Shown piece after piece: positions 1 through 4,900 of a DNA stretch of 6,564 bases. The stretch lies in contig CAZWUZ010000157.1 of the NCBI GenBank assembly GCA_964637655.1, forward strand, positions 1,255 through 7,818, written 5' to 3'. The first letter of the stretch is position 1, and each line of letters starts with the position of its first letter. Under the pieces are notes generated by a model. That model made no database searches. It was not told where the DNA came from and was given only the letters and a program-made list of their open reading frames with translations. The DNA is from CAZWUZ01 sp964637655 [NCBI: uncultured bacterium] (GTDB lineage Bacteria; DAOPZR01). The translations under genes were made by a program, and so were the position numbers.

Positions 1-2
1 GG

Positions 3-8
3 CATACT
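3..8 (+). promoter_or_regulatory. Putative -10 box giving a leaderless uvrC mRNA
   Basis: CATACT ends six bases before the uvrC ATG, so transcription would begin at or next to the A of the start codon. No ribosome site lies between. The spacing matches the -10 boxes of the small membrane protein and the TipA-like regulator in this window. The -35 region falls outside the window. Confidence 0.42.
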
Positions 9-14
9 GCGGGC

Positions 15-1448
15 ATGGACGCTGCCGTGCGGGAAAAACTGCGCGAATTGAGTGCTGCCGCCCCGCTGACCCCCGGGGTCTACTTCATGCGCGATACGGC
101 GGGTGCCATCATCTACATCGGCAAGGCGCGCCGGCTGCGCCTGCGGCTGCGCTCCTACCTGCGCGGCGACCTCGACCCTAAGACCGCGCACCTGATGGCC
201 AAGGTGGCGGCGTGGGAGTGGCAGGAGACGGGGAACGAGATCGACGCGCTGCTGCTCGAGAGCGAACTGGTGCGTTCGGGCAAGCCGCACTACAATGTGC
301 GGCTCAGGGATGACAAGCAGTTCCCGCATATCGCGGTGACGATGTCCGAGGAATTCCCGCGAGTGGTCATCACGCGGCGCATGGCGCAGCCGCGCGACCG
401 CTACTTCGGTCCCTTTCCTGACGCGGCAGCGGCCAAGCGGCTCGTGTATGAACTCAACAAGGCGTTCCGCCTGCGGCGCTGCCCGATGATGAAAAAACGC
501 CCCTGCCTCAACGCGCAAATCCGGATATGCCGCGCCCCCTGCACGGGCATACCCGACCCCGCCTACCGCGAGGATATCAGCCGCATCCTGCTCATCCTGC
601 AGGGGAAGGGGCGCGACCTGAAGCAGGAACTGGCGGCGAAGATGCAGGAGGCGTCGGCGGCGCTGCACTTCGAGCAGGCGGCGGGGTATCGCGATGCGGC
701 GGCGGCGGTCGAGGGGGTGCTGGCACAGCGCGGCTATTTCCAGGACGCGGCTGAGGGGCGGAAAATGGCGCCGACGCTGCGTCCCGCGCTGCTGGCGCTG
801 CGTGACGCGCTCGGCCTGCCGCGGCTCCCCGTGCGGCTGGAAGGATATGACATTGCCACGGCACAGCGGGGTCGGCATGCGGTCGGGGCGCAGGTGGTGA
901 TGCACTGGGGGCGATTCGAGCGCCGGCACTACCGTCTCTACGCCATCCGCACCGTGACGGGGACGACGGACGATTACGCCATGCTGGCGGAGACGCTGAC
1001 CCGGCGCTGGGGGCATCCCGAGGTTCCCTATCCCGACGTGGTGATGGTGGACGGCGGAGTCGGGCAGCTGCATGCGGCGCTGCAGGCGCTGCAGGCGGCG
1101 GGGGCGACGGTGCCGGTCATCGCGCTCGCCAAGCGCGAGGAAATCGTCTACACGGGCGCGGAAGGGCGCGAGGTGGCGCTCCCCGAGGCGGCGCGGCACC
1201 TGCTCATCCGCCTGCGCGACGAGGTGCACCGCTACGGCAACAGCGCCTACCGCCGGCGGCATGGCAAGGCGCAGCTCGGCTCCGTGCTCGAGGAGGTCCC
1301 CGGGGTGGGGAAGAAGCGGGCGCAGCAGCTGCTGCGGCACTATGCACTCGACGAGTTACGGACACTGCCGGCGGAGAGCGTGGCAAAAAAGTGCGCGGTG
1401 CCGGAAAAGCTGGTGCTGACGGTGCAGGAGTGGCTGCGCGCGCAGTAG
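15..1448 (+). CDS. uvrC: UvrC-type excinuclease subunit, compact form
   Basis: Nucleotide excision repair nuclease that, with UvrA and UvrB, cuts on both sides of bulky DNA lesions in the cytoplasm. The 477-residue protein has an N-terminal GIY-YIG nuclease domain (GVY at 21-23, YIG at 34-36, the LLLE motif with E82, then KPHYN at 90-94). A four-cysteine cluster follows (C156, C164, C172, C176), matching the conserved UvrC cysteines. Next come a UvrB-binding UVR segment (about 202-236), an RNase H-like second nuclease domain (D279, D346 in VDGG, D402 and H405 in RDEVH) and helix-hairpin-helix DNA binding around 425-441. All catalytic positions I can place are present. Most UvrCs are about 600 residues; here the RNase H domain starts only about 35 residues after the UVR segment, so the usual middle domain is missing, with no sign of a frameshift. 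The ATG at 15 gives the family-typical start (MDAAVREKL) and has no Shine-Dalgarno, but a CATACT -10 box lies six bases before it. No in-frame stop precedes it in the window, so an upstream start cannot be fully excluded. Confidence 0.93.
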   Translation: MDAAVREKLRELSAAAPLTPGVYFMRDTAGAIIYIGKARRLRLRLRSYLRGDLDPKTAHLMAKVAAWEWQETGNEIDALLLESELVRSGKPHYNVRLRDDKQFPHIAVTMSEEFPRVVITRRMAQPRDRYFGPFPDAAAAKRLVYELNKAFRLRRCPMMKKRPCLNAQIRICRAPCTGIPDPAYREDISRILLILQGKGRDLKQELAAKMQEASAALHFEQAAGYRDAAAAVEGVLAQRGYFQDAAEGRKMAPTLRPALLALRDALGLPRLPVRLEGYDIATAQRGRHAVGAQVVMHWGRFERRHYRLYAIRTVTGTTDDYAMLAETLTRRWGHPEVPYPDVVMVDGGVGQLHAALQALQAAGATVPVIALAKREEIVYTGAEGREVALPEAARHLLIRLRDEVHRYGNSAYRRRHGKAQLGSVLEEVPGVGKKRAQQLLRHYALDELRTLPAESVAKKCAVPEKLVLTVQEWLRAQ

Positions 1449-1449
1449 G

Positions 1450-1701
1450 TCAGGAGCGGAAGCGGTCGCGGATGAGGACGACGGCGGCCGCGGCGAGAAA
1501 GAGGCAGATGACGGCGAACATGGCGCCCAGCAGCACCTGTCCGACCGAGTAGCACCAGGCAATCTTCTGCGTGCTGCCAAGCCAGAAGAGCGCAAACCCG
1601 AGCAGCGCGAGCGGCCCGATGACCTGCATATAGACACGGCAGACATTCCACCGTGCGGATGCCGGTACGGTTTCCGGTGCCGACTGCGGTCGCGTTTCCA
1701 T
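1450..1701 (-). CDS. Small two-helix membrane protein, unknown function
   Basis: An 83-residue protein that I do not recognise. It has a polar N-terminus (METRPQSAPE, about 1-22), two hydrophobic stretches suited to membrane helices (about 26-42 and 52-77) and a short basic tail (RDRFRS), so it is probably an inner-membrane protein with both ends on the same side. The start is the ATG at 1701 because a perfect TATAAT lies exactly six bases upstream; a longer reading from 1719 would put this box inside the coding sequence. There is no Shine-Dalgarno, so the mRNA is probably leaderless. Its stop lies one base from the convergent uvrC stop, so transcripts of either gene that run on would be antisense to the other. 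It is divergent from the YiiX-like gene, with 46 bp between start codons. The clear promoter and membrane profile support a real gene, but there is no homology argument. Confidence 0.66.
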   Translation of the reverse strand: METRPQSAPETVPASARWNVCRVYMQVIGPLALLGFALFWLGSTQKIAWCYSVGQVLLGAMFAVICLFLAAAAVVLIRDRFRS

Positions 1702-1707
1702 GTCCCG

Positions 1708-1713
1708 ATTATA
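1708..1713 (-). promoter_or_regulatory. Extended -10 promoter element, leaderless
   Basis: Read on the minus strand this is a perfect TATAAT, preceded by TGG, giving an extended -10 (TGGTATAAT). Six bases (CGGGAC) separate it from the ATG at 1701, so the predicted start of transcription coincides with the start codon. No good -35 hexamer is seen at 16-18 bp, which an extended -10 can tolerate. Confidence 0.62.
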
Positions 1714-1732
1714 CCACAATCCGGCCGTATGC

Positions 1733-1738
1733 TACACT
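1733..1738 (+). promoter_or_regulatory. Possible -10 box for the YiiX-like gene
   Basis: TACACT lies nine bases before the ATG at 1748, predicting a leader of only about three bases. No convincing -35 is present. It overlaps the region where a -35 of the divergent small membrane gene would lie, so the two promoters may interfere. TATGCT at 1728-1733 is an alternative. Confidence 0.3.
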
Positions 1739-1747
1739 CGCGGTATC

Positions 1748-2377
1748 ATGCGCCTGCTGCTCTGCCTGACGGCCATTCTAATGTTGCCCGCCTGCGGCGA
1801 TCCCGCCGCAGAGGTGCCGGCGGCGGTACGCGCTGCGACACTGCGCGATGGGGACATCGTCTTTCAGACCTCGCTTTCGACGCACAGCGAGGCGATACGC
1901 CGCGCCACTGACAGCCCCTACACCCATTGCGGTGTGGTCTTCATTATTGACGGCGACACGCGGGTGCTTGAGGCGGTGCAGCCGGTGCGCTGGACGAAGT
2001 TCCGCGAGTGGACGGAGCACGGCGAAGGTGATGCGTATGTCGTGCGGCGGCTGCGCGACGCGGAACGCGTGCTGACCCCGGCGGTGGTGAAGCAGATGCG
2101 GGCGCTGGGCGGGCGCTGGCTGGGGAAGGCGTACGACTTGCATTTCGGCTGGAGCGACGAACGTTTCTACTGCTCGGAACTGGTCTACAAACTCTACGAG
2201 CGGACGACAGGGTTGCGCCTGGGCACGCTCAAAAAACTGGGCGATTTCGATCTTGATGATTTTGTCGTCAGGCGCGCACTCAAAGAACGTTATGGCGACC
2301 ATATCCCGCTGGACGAACCGGTCATTTCCCCCGCCGACCTGTTCGACGCCGAACAACTCGTGACCATCGGCAACTGA
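1748..2377 (+). CDS. YiiX/YebB-like NlpC/P60-superfamily lipoprotein
   Basis: A 209-residue predicted lipoprotein with a permuted papain-like (YiiX/DUF830-type NlpC/P60) fold. Residues 1-16 form a signal peptide with a lipobox-like end, LPAC, so C16 would be lipidated after cleavage and the protein anchored in a membrane facing outward. The proline at -2 is somewhat unusual. The domain begins LRDGDIVFQ (32-40). The candidate catalytic His is H60 in SPYTHCGVV, and the candidate nucleophile is C142 in FYCSELVYK; this His-then-Cys order is typical of the permuted family, whose members are thought to cleave amide or ester bonds in cell-wall peptides or lipids. The substrate here is unknown. I chose the ATG at 1748, not 1700, because it starts exactly at the signal peptide. 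The 1700 start would add 16 polar residues ahead of it and would overlap the divergent gene's start codon. No Shine-Dalgarno is evident. No clear terminator follows. Confidence 0.82.
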   Translation: MRLLLCLTAILMLPACGDPAAEVPAAVRAATLRDGDIVFQTSLSTHSEAIRRATDSPYTHCGVVFIIDGDTRVLEAVQPVRWTKFREWTEHGEGDAYVVRRLRDAERVLTPAVVKQMRALGGRWLGKAYDLHFGWSDERFYCSELVYKLYERTTGLRLGTLKKLGDFDLDDFVVRRALKERYGDHIPLDEPVISPADLFDAEQLVTIGN

Positions 2378-2417
2378 CTTTATCTCAGCAGGATATACAA
2401 CTTTTTCGCTGCCGCAC

Positions 2418-2448
2418 TTGACCCTCACGTAACGTCATGGTGTATACT
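2418..2448 (+). promoter_or_regulatory. Promoter of the TipA-like regulator, 19-bp spacer, leaderless
   Basis: TTGACC (2418-2423) and TATACT (2443-2448) are separated by 19 bp, longer than the normal 17. MerR-family proteins typically act on such stretched promoters by twisting the DNA, so autoregulation by the encoded protein is likely. TATACT is six bases before the ATG at 2455, with no ribosome site, predicting a leaderless mRNA. I see only a weak dyad in the spacer (CAC at 2426-2428, GTG at 2440-2442), so the operator is unproven. Confidence 0.6.
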
Positions 2449-2454
2449 GCCGGC

Positions 2455-3240
2455 ATGAAGCGCAAGGAAAAATTCTTCACGGTCAAACAGGTGGCGCGCA
2501 TGGCGGGCATCAGCGTGCGCGCGCTGCACCATTACGACGAGCTCGGACTGCTGCGCCCGGCGCAGCGCACGGCGGCGGGCTACCGCTTGTACGGACAGCG
2601 GGAACTGCTGCTGCTCCAGCAGGTGCTGCTCTACCGCGAACTGGAACTGCCGCTGGAACAGATACGGAAGCTCATCAAGGCGAAGGATTTTGACATCGCG
2701 CAGGCGCTGCGCGAACATCGCGCGGCGCTGCAGCAGCGGCAGGAGCAGACGGCCACGCTGCTGCAGACCATCGACACGACGCTCAGGCGCCTGGAGGAGA
2801 AGAACATGGACATGGACGAAGAGAAGGTCATCGACCTGTACGAGGGTTTTTCCCGCGAGGAGGCGCGCGCGCTGCATCGCGAGGCGAAGCAGCGCTGGGG
2901 CGGGACGCCGGCCTGGGACAAATCCATGCGGCTGGCGAAGACGATGACGAAGGCGCAGCTGCAGGAACTGAGCGTCGAGGTGGATGCGGCGCAGCGGCGG
3001 ATGGTGGCACTGCGCGACCGCCCGGTGAGCGACCCGGAGATCCAGCAGCTGGTGGATGCGCATTACCGCTGGATAAAGAATTTCTGGACACCTGACCGCG
3101 ATTCCTACAAGGGACTCGGGCAGATGTATGCCGACGATGTGCGTTTCCGCGCGCATTACGAGAAGTACGGGAAGGATTTCGCCGACTATCTCGCCGCTGC
3201 CATCGCGTACTACGCCGACCACACGCTCGCCGCACGCTGA
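2455..3240 (+). CDS. MerR-family regulator with TipAS-type ligand-binding domain
   Basis: A 261-residue cytoplasmic transcription activator. Residues about 7-75 are a MerR winged helix-turn-helix (FTVKQVARMAGIS, then VRALHHYDELGLL, then GYRLYG). A coiled-coil dimer helix follows (about 77-116). Residues about 118-261 are a TipAS-type domain, recognised by DLYEGF (127-132), the WGGTPAW motif (148-154), HYRWI (203-207) and a final helical part around YADDVRFRAHYEKYG. TipAS domains bind drugs such as thiopeptides. The protein contains no cysteine at all, so the covalent thiopeptide attachment described for Streptomyces TipAL is not possible, and the ligand is unknown. The ATG at 2455 is chosen because the -10 box covers the sequence between it and the earlier in-frame ATG at 2437. 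An internal ATG at 2806 has a strong ribosome site and may yield the ligand domain alone. The efflux gene downstream is a plausible target. Confidence 0.88.
   Translation: MKRKEKFFTVKQVARMAGISVRALHHYDELGLLRPAQRTAAGYRLYGQRELLLLQQVLLYRELELPLEQIRKLIKAKDFDIAQALREHRAALQQRQEQTATLLQTIDTTLRRLEEKNMDMDEEKVIDLYEGFSREEARALHREAKQRWGGTPAWDKSMRLAKTMTKAQLQELSVEVDAAQRRMVALRDRPVSDPEIQQLVDAHYRWIKNFWTPDRDSYKGLGQMYADDVRFRAHYEKYGKDFADYLAAAIAYYADHTLAAR
2793..2799 (+). promoter_or_regulatory. Internal ribosome binding site for a standalone TipAS-like product
   Basis: GGAGGAG lies six bases before the in-frame ATG at 2806 (Met118). This is the best Shine-Dalgarno in the window, while the gene's own start has none. 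Translation from 2806 to 3240 would give a 144-residue protein consisting of just the ligand-binding domain. Streptomyces lividans tipA is known to make such a short form (TipAS) from an internal start at a comparable place. The GGAGGAG also encodes LEEK in the linker, so chance codon use is an alternative. Confidence 0.5.
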
Positions 3241-3246
3241 CCACGC

Positions 3247-3275
3247 TTGCTCCGCTGCAGCACCAATGGTATCGT
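3247..3275 (+). promoter_or_regulatory. Putative promoter of the Cys-rich protein / exporter pair
   Basis: TTGCTC (3247-3252) and TATCGT (3270-3275) are separated by 17 bp, and TGG precedes the -10, giving an extended -10. A short palindrome, ACCA-A-TGGT (3262-3270), sits directly on the upstream edge of the -10 and could be part of an operator. Transcription would start near 3282, leaving a leader of about 11 bases with a GGGGG ribosome-site-like run (3283-3287). Read-through from the regulator gene is the alternative. Confidence 0.4.
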
Positions 3276-3292
3276 GCGCGGCGGGGGTCATC

Positions 3293-3454
3293 ATGGCGTG
3301 GGACTGTCCGCATAACCTCAACGGCACCTGTCAGCGGCGGCAGGCGGCGTGTGCCGTGCTGGCGCCCGGTTGCGTGCTGCGCGGGCAGGGGCTGAAGCGC
3401 GTTGTGGCGGAGAGCGTGCCGCCGGCCGACACCGGCTCCGACGCCTGCCGGTGA
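3293..3454 (+). CDS. Small four-cysteine protein coupled to the exporter
   Basis: A 53-residue protein of unknown function. Cysteines lie at 5, 13, 20 and 27 (spacing x7, x6, x6), with DCPHNLNGTC at 4-13 and PGCVLRG at 25-31; H7 is a further possible ligand. The compact Cys pattern suggests a metal-bound or disulphide-held knob of about 30 residues followed by a loose tail. There is no signal peptide or membrane segment. I have a vague sense that similar tiny DCPH...GCVL proteins occur in other bacteria, but cannot name a family. The ATG at 3293 follows a G-rich run at 3283-3287. Its TGA at 3452-3454 overlaps the GTG start of the exporter, so the two are probably translated in sequence. That arrangement is the main evidence that the ORF is real. 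Confidence 0.6.
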   Translation: MAWDCPHNLNGTCQRRQAACAVLAPGCVLRGQGLKRVVAESVPPADTGSDACR

Positions 3455-4662
3455 ACCAGCACGCCCGCCGGCGCCTGCCGCGCGCCTACCGCCGTCTCGC
3501 CCTGCTGCTCACGGCGCTGTCATCGTTGGGCCCCTTTGCCATCGACACCTACCTGCCGTCGTTCCCCGCCATCGCGCGCGATTTTTCCGTGACAAACATG
3601 GCGGTGCAGCAGACGCTGACCGCCTACCTCGTCCCGTTCGCGCTGATGTCGCTCTGGCACGGGGCGCTGTCGGACGCGCTCGGGCGGCGGCGGGTCATCA
3701 TCGGCGGGCTCGTGCTCTTTGCGCTCGCTTCGCTCGGCTGCGCGCTGGCGCCTACGCTCGGCGTGCTGCTGGTGTGCCGCGCGGTGCAGGGACTGACCGC
3801 GGGGGCGAGCATGGTGGTGGCGCGCGCGGTGGTGCGCGACGTGCTCGACGGGGCGGCGGCGCAGAAGATGCTCTCGCTGATCGCGCTGACCTTCGCGCTG
3901 GCGCCCGCCATCGCACCCGTCGTCGGCGGCTGGCTCGAGGTCTGGTTCGGCTGGCACGCGGTTTTTCTCTTTCTCGCGCTGCTGACGCTCGCCTTCGCGG
4001 CCTGGGCGCAGCTCGGACTGCCCGAAACGCTTCCCGTCGCGCAGCGGCGCCCGTTCACTCCGCGGCATCTGTGGCAGGGGTACCGGCAGGTGTTCGCCTC
4101 GCTCCCCTTCGTGCTGCTGGCACTGGCCACAACGTGCAATTTCGGCGGGATGTTCATCTACATCCTCGGCGCGCCCCGCTTCCTGATGGAACACCTCGGC
4201 CTCGGGGAGACGCAGTTCGGCTGGCTCTATATCCCCAACATGCTGGCGATGATGGCGGGCTCGTGGCTGTCGGCGCGTCTCGCGGGGAAGCGCACGCGCT
4301 GGCAGGCGATACGCCTGGCGGCCGCCATTATGCTGGCGGCCGCGCTGCTCAACCTGCTGGTTAACCTGCTGCTGGCCCCGCATCCCGCGTGGTGCCTCCC
4401 CCCCATCATGCTCTTCGTGCTCGGCGTGGCGCTGGCCATGCCGTCGCTGACGCTGCTCGGGCTCGACCTCTTCCCGCAGCGGCGCGGGCTGGCGGCATCA
4501 TGCCAGGCCTTCGTGCAGTCGGCGGGCGGGGCGGTTTTTGCCGCGGCGGTGGTGCCGCTGGTCTGGCACACGCCGCTGACGTTCGCGCTGGGGATGGCGG
4601 TACTGCTGCTGCTGAGTTGTGTGTGCACGATCGTTGCGCACCGCCGCCTGCGTCCCGCCTGA
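3451..4662 (+). CDS. Bcr/CflA-type major facilitator drug exporter
   Basis: A 403-residue inner-membrane transporter of the MFS DHA1 class, most like Bcr/CflA drug:H+ antiporters, which export drugs such as bicyclomycin, florfenicol or sulfonamides. Twelve hydrophobic helices fill the length. The first carries SSLGPFAIDTYLPSFPAI (24-41), characteristic of the family. The MFS loop motif GALSDALGRRR is at 71-81. The arginine-rich helix with RAVQGLTAGAS is at 110-120 and ARAVVRD at 124-130. The antiporter-type segment LAPAIAPVVGGWL lies at 150-162. Length equals the family norm. I chose the GTG at 3451 because it overlaps the upstream TGA (GTGA) and gives a short basic N-terminus before helix 1; the reading frame is open back to 3349, but that would overlap the small gene by about 100 bases. 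The TipA-like regulator upstream suggests drug-induced expression. Substrate is unknown. Confidence 0.9.
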   Translation: MNQHARRRLPRAYRRLALLLTALSSLGPFAIDTYLPSFPAIARDFSVTNMAVQQTLTAYLVPFALMSLWHGALSDALGRRRVIIGGLVLFALASLGCALAPTLGVLLVCRAVQGLTAGASMVVARAVVRDVLDGAAAQKMLSLIALTFALAPAIAPVVGGWLEVWFGWHAVFLFLALLTLAFAAWAQLGLPETLPVAQRRPFTPRHLWQGYRQVFASLPFVLLALATTCNFGGMFIYILGAPRFLMEHLGLGETQFGWLYIPNMLAMMAGSWLSARLAGKRTRWQAIRLAAAIMLAAALLNLLVNLLLAPHPAWCLPPIMLFVLGVALAMPSLTLLGLDLFPQRRGLAASCQAFVQSAGGAVFAAAVVPLVWHTPLTFALGMAVLLLLSCVCTIVAHRRLRPA

Positions 4663-4718
4663 ACCACGCTGCATCACGCTCGGCAGGCGGGCGCCGACCC
4701 GGTCACAACCTTACGGCT

Positions 4719-4858
4719 TTTACCACAGAGCACGCAGAGCACACAGAGCGTCTGCGGTCTGTCTGGTGTGTTCTGTTGCTTATGGGCCTGTTGCCCGAAG
4801 GGCCGGCGTAGCGGAGCCCCTGGTCTTTCTCTGCGTGCTCTGTGTGCTCTGCGGTGAA
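4719..4858. repeat. Imperfect inverted repeat of the CACAGAG type
   Basis: The left arm (4719-4748) and the reverse complement of the right arm (4829-4858) match at 26 of 30 positions, and all four differences are transitions. Each arm contains three CAGAG units set by GCAC spacers after TTTACC or TTCACC. About 80 bases lie between, including a small GCCC-GAA-GGGC hairpin (4793-4803). It sits between two convergent genes and may be a dispersed intergenic repeat, or a transcription barrier if it folds. No T-run typical of an intrinsic terminator follows. The frame readings across it (LCVLCVLCG-like peptides) are low-complexity artefacts. Similar CACAGAG-rich intergenic elements are known in many environmental bacterial genomes. 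Confidence 0.75.
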
Positions 4859-4868
4859 CGGTGTGATG

Positions 4869-4894
4869 CCGTGTTCCGTGTACCCCGTGGTGAA
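4869..4894 (-). repeat. Third, diverged copy of the intergenic repeat
   Basis: Read on the minus strand it begins TTCACCACGGGG and continues with TACACGGAACACGG. It has the same head (TTCACC) and CAC-spaced rhythm as the right arm of the neighbouring inverted repeat, with CGG replacing CAGAG. It lies 10 bases from that arm in the same orientation, just past the end of the epimerase gene. Confidence 0.55.
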
Positions 4895-4900
4895 CGGACG

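Noticed and set aside
2378-2417. Terminator after the YiiX-like gene
   Set aside because: There is a TTTTT run, but no stable stem directly before it.
2437-2454. Earlier in-frame ATG for the TipA-like gene
   Set aside because: Starting here would translate through the -10 hexamer and the predicted transcription start, and the MerR domain is complete from 2455.
2425-3327. A 300-residue minus-strand frame opposite the TipA-like gene
   Set aside because: It mirrors the regulator codons (runs of leucine, arginine and glutamine), has no recognisable motif, and the plus-strand gene is secure.
3520-4383. A 287-residue minus-strand frame opposite the exporter
   Set aside because: It is highly charged and low in complexity, as expected for the complement of membrane-helix codons; no start signals were seen.
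4660-4718. Intrinsic terminator after the exporter
   Set aside because: The GC-rich stretch can form only weak stems and no T-run follows, so I do not call a terminator.
4389-4811. A 140-residue plus-strand frame ending in the intergenic repeat
   Set aside because: It is the out-of-frame shadow of the exporter end continuing into the repeat.
4719-4894. Possible CRISPR array from repeated CAC/GAG units
   Set aside because: The units are short, diverged and not separated by uniform unique spacers; the main relation is inverted, and no cas gene is near.
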